DNA of 64,000 bases from Amycolatopsis sp. GM8 (GCF_021653975.1 NZ_JAJKFK010000011.1:9627-73626), one strand, 5' to 3'. Shown: positions 15,590 to 25,145, numbered from the stretch's first letter. Notes: generated from the letters alone by a model not told the origin. Made by a program: numbers and translations.

Positions 15590-18340
15590 GTGGCAACACG
15601 GACGAAGAAGACCGACAGTGAGGCGACGAACGGCGCCGGCCGTCGACGGCTCGTGATCGTCGAGTCGCCCACCAAGGCCCGCAAGATCGCTCCCTATCTC
15701 GGCAGCGGGTACGTGGTCGAGTCCTCGGTCGGGCACATCCGCGACCTGCCGCGTGGCGCGGCGGACGTGCCGGCCAAGTACAAGGGCGAGGCCTGGGCGC
15801 GGCTCGGCGTGAACGTCGACCACGACTTCGAGCCTCTGTACGTGGTCAGCCCGGACAAGAAGACCAAGGTCACCGAGCTGAAGAGCCTGCTCAAGGACGC
15901 CGACGAGCTCTACCTCGCCACCGACCCCGACCGCGAGGGCGAGGCCATCGCGTGGCACCTGCTGGAGACGCTCAAGCCCAAGGTGCCGGTGCGCCGCATG
16001 GTGTTCCACGAGGTCACCGAGCAGGCCATCCGCGCCGCCGCGGCCGACACCCGTGAACTGGACGCCGACCTCGTCGACGCACAGGAGACCCGCCGCATCC
16101 TCGACCGGCTCTACGGCTACGAGGTCTCGCCGGTGCTGTGGAAGAAGGTCATGCCGAAGCTGTCGGCGGGCCGCGTGCAGTCGGTGGCGACCCGGATCAT
16201 CGTGGAGCGCGAGCGGGAGCGGATGCGCTTCACCTCGGCTTCGTACTGGGACATCGCGGCGATGATGGACGCCGGTGCGGAGGCCTCGCCGCGCACCTTC
16301 CCGTCGCGGCTGATCACCGTCGACGGCGCCCGCTTGGCCACCGGTAAGGACTTCGGCCCCGACGGGCGGCTCAAGTCGTCGGCGAGCGACGTGCGCGTAC
16401 TCGACGAGGGCGGTGCGACGCGGCTCGCGGAAGCGTTGCGGGACCAGGACTTCAAGGTCGCGAGCGTCGAGGAGAAGCCGTACACCCGGCGCCCGTACCC
16501 GCCGTTCATGACCTCGACGCTCCAGCAGGAGGCCGGCCGCAAGCTGCGGTTCTCATCGGAGCGCACGATGCGCGTCGCGCAGCGGCTGTACGAGAACGGC
16601 TACATCACCTACATGCGTACCGACTCGACGCAGCTGTCGGAGACGGCGATCACCGCCGCCCGCAGCCAGGCGACGAACCTGTACGGCTCCGAGTACGTCT
16701 CGCCGAGCCCGCGCCAGTACACCCGGAAGGTGAAGAACTCGCAGGAGGCCCACGAGGCGATCCGGCCGGCCGGTGAGGTCTTCCGCACCCCGGGCCAGGT
16801 CGCGGGCGAGCTGCAGGCCGACGAGTTCCGGCTGTACGAGATGATCTGGCAGCGCACCATCGCGTCCCAGATGGCCGACGCCAAGGGCACCACGATGTCG
16901 GTCCGGATCGTCGGTCTGGCGACCACCGGCGAGGAGTGCGTGTTCTCGGCCTCGGGCCGCACGATCACGTTCCCCGGTTTCCTCAAGGCGTACGTCGAGG
17001 CGGTCGACAGCGAGGCCGGCGGCGACGCGGACGACAAGCAGAGCCGCCTGCCGCAGCTGACCAAGGACCAGGCGCTGGCGGCGGCCGAGCTGACGCCGGA
17101 CGGTCACAACACCACGCCCCCGCCGCGCTACAGCGAGCCCAGCCTGGTGAGCAAGCTGGAAGAGCTGGGGATCGGCCGTCCGTCGACGTACGCGTCGATC
17201 ATCAACACCATCCAGGACCGCGGCTACGTGTGGAAGAAGGGCTCCGCGCTGGTGCCCTCCTGGGTGGCGTTCGCGGTGGTCGGGTTGCTGGAGCGGCATT
17301 TCGAGCGGCTCGTGGACTACGACTTCACCGCGGCGATGGAGGACGAGCTCGACCGGATCGCCTCCGGTGACGAGCAGCGCACACGCTGGCTGTCGAAGTT
17401 CTACTTCGGCGGTGACATGGGTGTCGACGGCTCGATCGGCCGGCTCGGCGGGCTGAAGAAGCTGGTCGGGACGGGTGTCGAGGACATCGACGCCCGCGAG
17501 ATCAACTCGATCCCGCTGTTCACCGACGAAGCGGACCGCACGGTGTACGTGCGCGTCGGCCGCTACGGCCCGTATCTCGAGCGCGAGGTCGACGGCGCGT
17601 CGCAGCGCGCGAACCTGCCCGAGGACCTGCCGCCGGACGAGCTGACCGCGGAGATCGCGGAGAAGCTGTTCGCGACCCCGCAGGAGGGCCGCCCGCTGGG
17701 CACGGACCCGGTGAGCGGGCACGAGATCGTGGCGAAGGAGGGCCGGTTCGGCCCGTACGTCACCGAGATCCTGCCCGAGACCGAGGAACCGGCCGACGGC
17801 AAGAAGACCAGCAAGGCGAAGAAACCCAAGCCGCGCACCGGTTCGCTGTTCAAGTCGATGTCGGTCGAAACCGTGACGCTCGAGGATGCGCTGAAGCTGC
17901 TGTCGCTGCCGCGGGTGGTCGGCAAGGACCCGGAGTCCGGCGACGAGATCACGGCGCAGAACGGCCGGTACGGGCCGTACCTGAAGAAGGGCACGGATTC
18001 GCGGTCGCTCGAGACCGAGGACCAGCTGTTCGGCATCACGCTGGAAGACGCGCTGAAGATCTACGCGGAGCCGAAGCGCCGCGGCCGGCAGGGCGCGGCC
18101 AAGCCTCCGCTCAAGGAACTCGGGAACGATCCGGTGTCGGGCAAGCCGATGGTGGTCAAGGACGGCCGGTTCGGCGCGTACGTGACCGATGGCGAGTTCA
18201 ACGCGACCCTGCGCAAGGCCGACAGTGTCGAGGAGCTGACTGCCGAGCGGGCGGCCGAGCTGCTGGCCGAGAAGCGCGCGAAGGGCCCGGCGCCCAAGCG
18301 GAAGGCGCCGCCTCGTAAGAAGGCCGCCGCGAAGAAGTAG
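15590..18340 (+). CDS. topA: DNA topoisomerase I
   Basis: A 916-residue type IA topoisomerase that relaxes negative supercoils. It has the TOPRIM motifs LVIVESPTKARKI and DPDREGEAIAWH, and the active-site Tyr in YMRTDST. The C-terminal part has repeated TOP1 basic repeats, each with RFGPY-like cores (RYGPYLE, RFGPYVTE, RYGPYLKK, RFGAYVTD), and a Lys/Ala/Arg-rich tail, the actinobacterial arrangement without zinc fingers. The GTG start was chosen; ATGs lie 20-40 bp upstream, so a slightly longer N-terminus is possible. Confidence 0.97.
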   Translation: MATRTKKTDSEATNGAGRRRLVIVESPTKARKIAPYLGSGYVVESSVGHIRDLPRGAADVPAKYKGEAWARLGVNVDHDFEPLYVVSPDKKTKVTELKSLLKDADELYLATDPDREGEAIAWHLLETLKPKVPVRRMVFHEVTEQAIRAAAADTRELDADLVDAQETRRILDRLYGYEVSPVLWKKVMPKLSAGRVQSVATRIIVERERERMRFTSASYWDIAAMMDAGAEASPRTFPSRLITVDGARLATGKDFGPDGRLKSSASDVRVLDEGGATRLAEALRDQDFKVASVEEKPYTRRPYPPFMTSTLQQEAGRKLRFSSERTMRVAQRLYENGYITYMRTDSTQLSETAITAARSQATNLYGSEYVSPSPRQYTRKVKNSQEAHEAIRPAGEVFRTPGQVAGELQADEFRLYEMIWQRTIASQMADAKGTTMSVRIVGLATTGEECVFSASGRTITFPGFLKAYVEAVDSEAGGDADDKQSRLPQLTKDQALAAAELTPDGHNTTPPPRYSEPSLVSKLEELGIGRPSTYASIINTIQDRGYVWKKGSALVPSWVAFAVVGLLERHFERLVDYDFTAAMEDELDRIASGDEQRTRWLSKFYFGGDMGVDGSIGRLGGLKKLVGTGVEDIDAREINSIPLFTDEADRTVYVRVGRYGPYLEREVDGASQRANLPEDLPPDELTAEIAEKLFATPQEGRPLGTDPVSGHEIVAKEGRFGPYVTEILPETEEPADGKKTSKAKKPKPRTGSLFKSMSVETVTLEDALKLLSLPRVVGKDPESGDEITAQNGRYGPYLKKGTDSRSLETEDQLFGITLEDALKIYAEPKRRGRQGAAKPPLKELGNDPVSGKPMVVKDGRFGAYVTDGEFNATLRKADSVEELTAERAAELLAEKRAKGPAPKRKAPPRKKAAAKK

Positions 18341-18395
18341 CGTCCGAACAGGCGTTCGACGAAAACTGTCGGTGGTCGGGTGCAGACTGCTGGCC

Positions 18396-19172
18396 ATGAG
18401 CGATCTGAGCCTGGCACCGACGGTATTCGAGCTGGTCGACGAGGTGATCCGGCCGCTGACGCTGGCGGTGCCCCGCCGCCTGTCGGTCCGCAGGTACTAC
18501 GACCCGGACGGCGATCCGGGGCTACCGATGGGCCCGCCGTCGGCGGATATCGTCGAGGCCGCCGAGCGGCAGACGAGATGGCATGCCGCGCTCGGTGCGA
18601 TCGGCCTGTCCCGGGACGGCGCGCTGACGCCGAAGGCCGTGGCGTTGTTCCGGGTGATGCGGCGTGGACCCGTCCGCGGTGCCGTCACGGGCTTGGTCGC
18701 CGACCGGCTCGAACCGCTGCGGCTGCACTTCTTCGGCGATCAGGAGACCGGTGCCGTCCTGGAGTACGCCGGCAAGCAGGTGCGGCTCGGGGTGAGCCCT
18801 GCCGCGCGGTTGCCCGAGCAGGTGGCGGCCCGCCTGCCCGCCGCCGAGCCGGGGCCGGGTGAGCTGGTCCGGATCCAGGCTGACCCGCTGGGCCGCATCG
18901 CGCCGGAGGCGGTCGCCGAGTTGCGTGCGCTGGCCGCGCGGCCCCGGCTGGCCACGATGGTCTTCGATCTGACGGTCGGCCGGAAGATCGTCGCCGAGCA
19001 TCCGCGCGGCGCGGTGGTGCTGTTCGACACCGACCTCGGCCGCTACCTGGTGTTCACGAGCGTCGGCGCGGACGGGCGCTGGGTGCTGTTCTTCGCGCCC
19101 GCGAGCGGTCAGCACGTCGCGAGCTGGATCCGGCATTCGGTGCAGACGCATCTGGAGCCGGTATGTGGCTGA
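18396..19172 (+). CDS. EspG-like ESX secretion-associated protein
   Basis: A 258-residue protein. Its C-terminus (VVLFDTDLGRYLVFTSVGAD ... FFAPASGQHVASWIRHSV) lines up with the end of the two EspG proteins at 55.7-57.4 kb (WFDTKTGRYLSLSRAGGDGR ... VAPADAKTLRTRLSEM). The middle also has the VRGAV...VLEYAGKQVRL pattern of EspG. EspG chaperones bind PE/PPE substrates in the cytoplasm. It is far from the ESX locus and distant in sequence, so its partner is unknown. ATG chosen at MSDLSLAPT. Confidence 0.55.
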   Translation: MSDLSLAPTVFELVDEVIRPLTLAVPRRLSVRRYYDPDGDPGLPMGPPSADIVEAAERQTRWHAALGAIGLSRDGALTPKAVALFRVMRRGPVRGAVTGLVADRLEPLRLHFFGDQETGAVLEYAGKQVRLGVSPAARLPEQVAARLPAAEPGPGELVRIQADPLGRIAPEAVAELRALAARPRLATMVFDLTVGRKIVAEHPRGAVVLFDTDLGRYLVFTSVGADGRWVLFFAPASGQHVASWIRHSVQTHLEPVCG

Positions 19173-19292
19173 TCATGCTCGCGCTGCGTGATCTTGCCAG
19201 AACCCGGATGGGCCAGTACCTCCGGCGAAATGGCGACTACGCTGGGCGGGACGCTGGCGCGTGCGTGGGCCGACCGAGGACTGGGAGTAGTG

Positions 19293-19772
19293 ATGTCTGC
19301 GAAGGACGACGCCGATTTCGGCGACGGTACGCAGAGTGCGTTGCCGCCGGTGGCGTTCGGCGACGCGTTGACCGGCTCGCTGAACGAGCCGGACGACCAC
19401 GAGGACTTCAAGATGACCAGGGTCGCCTCACCGGTCAGGCCCGATCCGGACGCGGTGCGCGAGCTGGTGGACGCGTCGATGGCGGACGCCCAGCAGCCCG
19501 GCAGCCCGCAGGCCGGCACCGCCTCGCCCGGCTCGGCGATCCCACCGGCGCCCCCGCTCGGGATGCTGCCGCGGCAGCGCACCCGACCGAGCCTGCCCTC
19601 GTTCCGGCGGCCGCAGCTGCGCATGCCTCGGCTCCCGCAGCCCGGCGCCCGGCGTCCGTCGACAGGCTCCACCGCGATCATCGTGGCGGTGCTGCTGATC
19701 CTCGTGTACGCATTTGTCGCGATCGAGTTCCTGTCAAGCCTGATCAGCAGTATTTCCGGATTGTTCAACTAG
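19293..19772 (+). CDS. Tail-anchored membrane protein, unknown
   Basis: A 159-residue protein with an acidic, Pro-rich cytoplasmic region, then a basic stretch (RRPQLRMPRLPQPGARRP) and one C-terminal membrane helix (TAIIVAVLLILVYAFVAIEF). Start chosen at MSAKDDADFG; the frame is open for another 35 codons upstream. It follows the EspG-like gene closely, which may indicate a functional link. No family recognised. Confidence 0.6.
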   Translation: MSAKDDADFGDGTQSALPPVAFGDALTGSLNEPDDHEDFKMTRVASPVRPDPDAVRELVDASMADAQQPGSPQAGTASPGSAIPPAPPLGMLPRQRTRPSLPSFRRPQLRMPRLPQPGARRPSTGSTAIIVAVLLILVYAFVAIEFLSSLISSISGLFN

Positions 19773-19956
19773 GGCCGCCTCGCCCGATCGGGCCGATTCG
19801 CCGGCCCGAAACCCCACTCCACAAGCTGTTTTGGCGACATTCGCCAGCCCGCGAAGGGCGCGCCCCACCCGCCGGAGCTACTCTGGCCACACCGGTCCGG
19901 TGACGAAATGGCAAACGCCAGGGGGTGTCGCCGGCGCCACGGGCGAACCTAGCGGG

Positions 19957-22029
19957 GTGGGTCGGATCAGCGAGGTCGTGCAGACGAAGGCCGGGGCGAG
20001 CGCGCCGCCGGCCGGTGGCGGCGGATCCACGATCCACCGCGCCCGCAGTGTGCTGGCGATCCGGCCGTTCCGCCGGCTCTGGGGTGTCACGTACCTGTGC
20101 AGCGTGGCCGACTGGCTCACCATCCTCGGTGTCACCAGCCTGGCGACCAAGCTGACGCACAACTACACGGCCCAGAACTTCGCGTTCACCGGCGTGCTGC
20201 TCTCGGCGCTGCTGCCCGGGCTGATCTTCGCCCCGCTGGGCGGGCTCCTCGCCGACCGGTTCGACCGGCGCAAGGTGATGTTCGTGGCGGACCTGCTGCG
20301 CTGCGGGTTCGTCATGTCGATCGCGTTCGTCGGCACCGGCTGGTGGCTCTACGCGGCGAACTTCCTGGCCAGCGCCAGCGCGATGATGTGGATCCCGTCG
20401 AAGGACGCCGCGGTGCCGAACCTGCTGCGCAGGCCGGACCAGGTCGAGACGGCCAACCAGCTCGGCCTCGTGATGACCTACGGCCTGGCCGTGCTGTCCG
20501 CGGGCGGTATCTACACGATCATCACCGGCATCGGGCCGACGCTGCACCTGCCGCCGACCATGTTCGGCGACCTGGGCTTCGCGAAGATCATCGTGGTGCT
20601 GATCGGGCTGCTGTACCTGACCAGCGCGTTCCTGATCATCACGCGCATCCCGGAGCTGTCCAAGCGGAACGTGCACGCCCCGGTGGCCGTGGCGCCGAAG
20701 ACGGACAGCGAGGCCCCGGTCGGCCTGAAGACGCTGATCCGGGACGGCGCGAAGTTCGTCCGGAGCACGCCACTGATCCGCGGCCTGCTGATCGGCGCGG
20801 CCGGCGCGTTCGCGGCGGGTGGCGCGGTGGTCGGCTCGGCCAAGCCGTACTCGTCGAGCCTGCTCGCCGGGGACGCGGCGTGGGGCCTGTTGCTGGTCGC
20901 GGTGTTCGTCGGGCTGGCCACCGGGATGGGCGGCGCGCCCAAGCTGGCGCGGCGGCTCCCGCACGACCGCCTGTTCGGCATTTCGATCGTGCTGGCCGGC
21001 CTGGCGCTGATCCTGGTCGCCGTCTCGCCGCATCTCGCGGTGTCGCTCGTCGCGGTCGCCATCGTCGGGGCCTGCGCCGGAGCCGCGTTCCTGACCGGGA
21101 TCACGATCATCGGCTCGCAGGTGGACGACGCCATCCGGGGCCGGATCAACGCGATCTACCAGTCGATGATGAAGATCATCGTGTTCGGGTCGACCGCGAT
21201 CGTGCCGCTGCTGATCGGCCTGACCAAGCCCCGCACGGTGCAGGTCTGGGGCAACCCGATCATCATCGACGGCACCCGGCCGGTCATGCTCGGCGGCGGG
21301 ATCCTGGCCGCGGTGGTCGGCGTCATCGCGTACAAGCAGATGGACTCGCGCCGCGCCGAGACGATCATGTCCGATCTGCGGAACGTGCTCCGCCGCCGCC
21401 CGCAGCGGGTGAACGGCCTGCTCATCGCACTGGAGGGCACCGCGTCCGCGGACACCGCGCACCAGGCGGCGAACCTCGTCCAGTGGCTGAAGTCGGTCGG
21501 GCCGCGGCCGGTCGTGCTGGCGGCCGATCCCGGCCTGGACGACGATCGCCTCGTGCAGCTGGTCAGCGGCGCGTCGCTGACGGGCGCGCGGGCACAGGCG
21601 CTGGCGGCCGCGGCGGTCCGCGCCGATCTCGTGGAACGCGACGTGCAGCCGGCACTGGACGCCGGTTCGATCGTGGTGATGGAACGGTTCGTCGACTCGC
21701 CGCTGGCGCACCTGTCGGCGATCGCCGGCCTGGACGCGAAGGAGCTGGAGGGCCTGGCGGACTGGGCGACGGGGCGGTTGCGGCCGGACGTGACCGTCCT
21801 GCTGGACGCACATCCGGGCGACACACCGTCCGATCCCAGCCCGATCAAGGACCGGTGGCGCGTGCAGAGCCTGCTCAGCGAAATGGCCGCCGCCGACCCG
21901 GACCACTACGTCGTCGTCGACGGGGACGGCAGCACGGACGAGGTCAGCGAGCGCGTGCAGACAGCCGTCCGGGCCGTGCTGGTAGCCAGGCACGCGGGAC
22001 TCGCGCCGCTGGAGGCCGTCGACGCCTGA
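19957..22029 (+). CDS. MFS transporter fused to degenerate thymidylate kinase domain
   Basis: About 690 residues. The first 450 or so form a major-facilitator transporter with 10-12 helices and the loop motif GGLLADRFDRRKV. The last 200 resemble dTMP kinase: VVMERFVDSPLAHLSAIAG corresponds to the DRYxDSSLAYQG motif. The P-loop is gone: the expected GxxGxGKS is EGTASADTAHQ. Actinobacterial tmk genes are often fused to an MFS domain, so this looks like that fusion after loss of kinase activity. The start is uncertain (GTG at 19957 preferred; the frame is open to 19831). Confidence 0.8.
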   Translation: MGRISEVVQTKAGASAPPAGGGGSTIHRARSVLAIRPFRRLWGVTYLCSVADWLTILGVTSLATKLTHNYTAQNFAFTGVLLSALLPGLIFAPLGGLLADRFDRRKVMFVADLLRCGFVMSIAFVGTGWWLYAANFLASASAMMWIPSKDAAVPNLLRRPDQVETANQLGLVMTYGLAVLSAGGIYTIITGIGPTLHLPPTMFGDLGFAKIIVVLIGLLYLTSAFLIITRIPELSKRNVHAPVAVAPKTDSEAPVGLKTLIRDGAKFVRSTPLIRGLLIGAAGAFAAGGAVVGSAKPYSSSLLAGDAAWGLLLVAVFVGLATGMGGAPKLARRLPHDRLFGISIVLAGLALILVAVSPHLAVSLVAVAIVGACAGAAFLTGITIIGSQVDDAIRGRINAIYQSMMKIIVFGSTAIVPLLIGLTKPRTVQVWGNPIIIDGTRPVMLGGGILAAVVGVIAYKQMDSRRAETIMSDLRNVLRRRPQRVNGLLIALEGTASADTAHQAANLVQWLKSVGPRPVVLAADPGLDDDRLVQLVSGASLTGARAQALAAAAVRADLVERDVQPALDAGSIVVMERFVDSPLAHLSAIAGLDAKELEGLADWATGRLRPDVTVLLDAHPGDTPSDPSPIKDRWRVQSLLSEMAAADPDHYVVVDGDGSTDEVSERVQTAVRAVLVARHAGLAPLEAVDA

Positions 22030-22081
22030 TGCGCCACACTGGGAACGGCACGGATTCGCGGTGGAGGCACGGGGAGACACG

Positions 22082-23272
22082 GTGGCGTCGGTCTGGTCTC
22101 AGCTAGTCGGGCAGGAGCCCGCGGTCGAGGTGTTGTCGGCTGCCGCGGACGCCGCGGCGAAGATCGTCGCCAAGCAACCGGTGCCCCCGGGAGCGATGAC
22201 GCACGCCTGGCTGATCACCGGCCCGCCCGGTTCGGGCCGTTCGGTGGCGGCGCGAACCTTCGCGGCGGCACTGGAGTGCGCCACCGGCACGGGCTGCGGC
22301 GAGTGCACCGGCTGCCGCACCACGTTGCACGGCACGCATGCCGATGTCCGGCTGGTGGTGCCCGAAGGGCTGTCGATCTCGGTCGCCGAAATGCGTGCGC
22401 TCGTGCAGGCGGCGGCGCGCCGGCCGACCACCGGACAGTGGCAGGTCGTGATCGTCGAGGACGCCGACCGGCTCACCGAAGGCGCGTCGAACGCGCTACT
22501 CAAGGCCGTCGAGGAGCCGCCGGACCGGACCGTGTTCCTGCTGTGCGCGCCGTCGGATCATCCCGAGGACGTCTCGGTGACCATCCGGTCGCGCTGCCGG
22601 CTGGTCAATCTCCGCACGCCGCCGCCGGAAGCGATCGCGCAGGTGCTGACCGAGCGGGACGGGGTGGATCCGGAGCTGGCGCACTGGGCCGCGTCGGTCT
22701 CCAGCGGCCACGTCGGCCGCGCGCGGCGCCTGGCCACCGATGAGCATTCGCGCAAGCGGCGCGAGACCGTCTTGCGTATCCCGCTGGGCCTGCGCCGTCC
22801 GGCGGACGTGTTCGCCAGCGCCGACGAGTTGATCGCGGCCGCCGAGGGCGACGCGAGCGAGGAGAGCAAGGTCCGCGACGAGTCCGAGAAAGCCGAGCTG
22901 CGCAACGCCATGGGCGGCGACGCGACAGGCAAGGGCGTGGCGGGCGCGAAGCGGGCGGCCGAGGCCGCGGTGAAGGCGCTGGAGAAACGCCAGAAGTCCC
23001 GCGCGACCCGCACCCAGCGCGACACGCTGGACCTCGCCCTGGTCGACCTGGCCGCGTTCTACCGGGACGTCCTGGTCACCGCGAGCGGCGCCAAGGCGGT
23101 GCTGAACCACCCCGATTACGCTGCCGACGCCGAGGAAGCGGCGCGCACCTGGACGCCGGACTCGACGCTGCGCCGCCTCGAAGCGGTGCTGGCCTGTCGC
23201 GAGGCGATCCTGTTGAACGTCAAGCCGCGCATCGCGGTCGAGGCGATGGTGACGGCGCTACGCCACGGCTGA
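22082..23272 (+). CDS. holB: DNA polymerase III subunit delta'
   Basis: A 396-residue clamp-loader subunit. P-loop-like GPPGSGRS with Arg in place of Lys, as is usual in actinobacterial delta'. A zinc cluster C-x7-CGECTGC follows at about residues 65-75. The SRC box is TIRSRCRLVNL. GTG start with CACGGGGAGA upstream; a longer start at 22061 is possible. It follows the MFS/tmk fusion closely, as tmk and holB often do. Confidence 0.93.
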   Translation: MASVWSQLVGQEPAVEVLSAAADAAAKIVAKQPVPPGAMTHAWLITGPPGSGRSVAARTFAAALECATGTGCGECTGCRTTLHGTHADVRLVVPEGLSISVAEMRALVQAAARRPTTGQWQVVIVEDADRLTEGASNALLKAVEEPPDRTVFLLCAPSDHPEDVSVTIRSRCRLVNLRTPPPEAIAQVLTERDGVDPELAHWAASVSSGHVGRARRLATDEHSRKRRETVLRIPLGLRRPADVFASADELIAAAEGDASEESKVRDESEKAELRNAMGGDATGKGVAGAKRAAEAAVKALEKRQKSRATRTQRDTLDLALVDLAAFYRDVLVTASGAKAVLNHPDYAADAEEAARTWTPDSTLRRLEAVLACREAILLNVKPRIAVEAMVTALRHG

Positions 23273-23275
23273 CGC

Positions 23276-24916
23276 CTACTCCGAGCGGGGCCGCGGCGAG
23301 GGCTTGACGATCGCCGGCTTGCGGCGGCGACCCGGGATCGCGGCCACCAGGATCACGCCCAGCAGCAACATCGCCGTGCCGGTCCAGAACAGCGGCACCG
23401 CCGAGTACGCCCCCGCCGTGTAGGCCAGCTTCTGCGGCACGCCCGGCGCCGCGTTGCCGGGCGGCGGTGTCACGGGGTTGGTGCTGCCGCACACGACGCC
23501 ACCGGTCGGCGTGTACACGCGGCCGATCTGCTCACCCAGCGACAGCTGCGCCAGCGACGACGGCAGCGAGTCCGCCGACCCGGCCGGCAGCAGGTTCTTG
23601 AGCCCGCTCGTCGGCAGCACCTGCAGGTCCAGCATCCGGGCGGACGCGCCCAGCTGGAACCCGGCGAACGGGGTGTCGAGCTGCTGGCCCTTCTGGTCGA
23701 GCTCGCCGATGCTCAGCCGGAGCACGCCGAGGTCGAGCACCTTGCCGGTGGTGTCGGTGACCTGCTTGACGCCGTCGTTCAGCGTCGCGAACAGCCCGCC
23801 CACCACCGGCAGGTTCTGGATCGGCCCGAACTGCTGCGAAAGCCCCTCGAGGGGCAGTCCGATCGGGATGTCCTTGGTCGGATGGGTGGCGTCGAGGGTG
23901 TAGAGCACCTGGTCGCCGCGCTGGATGGTGATCACCGGCGCGGTGTACTCGACCTTCGAGGTGGCCTTGTCGCCGGTCGAGGTGACCTTCAGCGTCGGCT
24001 GGCTGACCACCTTCAGCGACAGCTCCAGCGGGGTGCCCTTGAGGATCTCGATGTCCGCGGCCTGCAGCGTCGAGACCGACTGCACGGCTTTGTTCTTCGA
24101 GTTCGGCAGGTCGACCAGTTGCATCACCGACCGGGAGGACAGCGTGTTCGGCAGGCTCAGCAGCGAGCCGGAGCCGTCCGCCGCCGTCTGCCCGCCGCCG
24201 GTGAGGAGCCCGCCGAGCGACTGCAGTCCCTTGGTCGCGTCGAAACCCTGGGCCAGTTGCGGCAGCCCGTTGAGCCCGGACAGCGGCAGGTTCGGCAGCG
24301 AAGGGATGACGTTGAGCAGCGACAGGCTGGCGATCGAGGTGCTGGCGTCCGCGATCGTGCCGACGCACGGGCCGAGCGTGTCGCTCCAGCGCGCGTGCAC
24401 GTTCCCGTTCAGCAGGCCGACGTTGAGCAGCGGGTTCTGCGGTGCGTTGAAGCCGCCGGTGAGGCCCTTCTCGTTGTCCGGCAACGCGGTCTGGACCAGG
24501 CTGCCCGGTGCCTGCGGGGCGTTGCCGGCGACGGCCAGCCCGAGTGGCGAGGACTGCGCGATGGCGCGCTCGTAGCTGAGGTAGGACTCGGAGTTCGCCT
24601 GCGCGCTGGACAACCCCATGCCGGCTTCGAGGACCGACTGCTTCGGGAGGGTCTCGCCGAAGCCGGGCAGGATCGTGCTCGTGTCGACGGTGTTGGGGAG
24701 CAGTCGCACCACCCCGAGGGCCGCGGCCGCGTCTCCGACCGCGTGTCCCAGTGGCTGCGGGCCCTGCGGCGCCGACATCGGCGGCTGGCCGGGGTTCACG
24801 GGCTGGGGGATCGGCGTCGTGGGGATGGTGGTGTCGGCCATCGCCGGCGTTGCCGAGAGCATGAGCAGCGCGGCGGTCACGGGCAGAGCCAGCGTGCGAG
24901 GCAGGCTTCTACGCAT
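23276..24916 (-). CDS. Large secreted surface protein with C-terminal anchor
   Basis: A 546-residue protein with a clear signal peptide (RRSLPRTLALPVTAALLML ... AMA) followed by a Pro/Thr region. The mature part is rich in Gly, Leu, Ser and Asn with few Cys. The end has KLAYTAG, a membrane helix (FWTGTAMLLLGVILVAAIPG) and a basic RRRK tail, so it stays anchored in the membrane or wall. KLAYTAG only loosely resembles the LAxTG sortase signal. The start was moved to the ATG with GGAGG eight bases upstream. Function unknown. Confidence 0.75.
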   Translation of the reverse strand: MRRSLPRTLALPVTAALLMLSATPAMADTTIPTTPIPQPVNPGQPPMSAPQGPQPLGHAVGDAAAALGVVRLLPNTVDTSTILPGFGETLPKQSVLEAGMGLSSAQANSESYLSYERAIAQSSPLGLAVAGNAPQAPGSLVQTALPDNEKGLTGGFNAPQNPLLNVGLLNGNVHARWSDTLGPCVGTIADASTSIASLSLLNVIPSLPNLPLSGLNGLPQLAQGFDATKGLQSLGGLLTGGGQTAADGSGSLLSLPNTLSSRSVMQLVDLPNSKNKAVQSVSTLQAADIEILKGTPLELSLKVVSQPTLKVTSTGDKATSKVEYTAPVITIQRGDQVLYTLDATHPTKDIPIGLPLEGLSQQFGPIQNLPVVGGLFATLNDGVKQVTDTTGKVLDLGVLRLSIGELDQKGQQLDTPFAGFQLGASARMLDLQVLPTSGLKNLLPAGSADSLPSSLAQLSLGEQIGRVYTPTGGVVCGSTNPVTPPPGNAAPGVPQKLAYTAGAYSAVPLFWTGTAMLLLGVILVAAIPGRRRKPAIVKPSPRPRSE

Positions 24917-25030
24917 GCGGGTTGTCCTCCAGGTCACCGGGCCGGGCGGCTGCGACCGGCGTTGGAGAGACTAACGAGGGCCGGGGTGAAAAGTGACGTG
25001 CGCCATGCCGGTACACTGATCCGTGGTTTC

Positions 25031-25104
25031 GCCGCCTTAGCTCAGTCGGCCAGAGCGGCTCACTCGTAATGAGCAGGTCGGGGGTTCGATTCCCCCAGGC
25101 GGCT
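25031..25104 (+). tRNA. tRNA-Thr(CGT)
   Basis: Acceptor GCCGCCT pairs with AGGCGGC. The D-arm is GCTC...GAGC, and the anticodon stem GCTCA/TGAGC carries the loop CTCGTAA with anticodon CGT. The T-arm GGGGG TTCGATT CCCCC is complete. The discriminator is T and the next bases are CCC, so CCA is not encoded at this junction. Its 3' part is the integration site of the element that follows. Confidence 0.97.
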
Positions 25105-25106
25105 CC
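25061..25106 (+). repeat. attL: attL: 46-bp core repeat in tRNA-Thr
   Basis: The 46 bases from the anticodon stem to two bases past the discriminator match 37617-37662 exactly. This is the crossover core duplicated by integration. Confidence 0.95.
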
Positions 25107-25109
25107 CAG

Positions 25110-25139
25110 GTCAGGGGCCCTCGTCGGAGGGCCCCTGAC
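25110..25139 (+). terminator. Strong terminator hairpin after tRNA-Thr (element-borne)
   Basis: GTCAGGGGCCCTC and GAGGGCCCCTGAC make a perfect 13-bp stem with loop GTCG, followed by TCATTT. It lies just inside the element, between the tRNA and the integrase, so it would replace the tRNA's original terminator (now beyond attR) and shield int from tRNA read-through. Confidence 0.8.
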
Positions 25140-25145
25140 TCATTT

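Noticed and set aside
21400..22029. Active dTMP kinase
   Set aside because: The P-loop is missing, so the usual annotation is not supported by the residues seen.
19765..22080. 771-residue antisense frame over the MFS/tmk fusion
   Set aside because: Repetitive Arg/Asp/His/Gln composition without motifs; a shadow.
23276..24916. LPXTG-type sortase substrate
   Set aside because: KLAYTAG has an extra residue compared with LAxTG. The anchor is better described as a C-terminal membrane helix.
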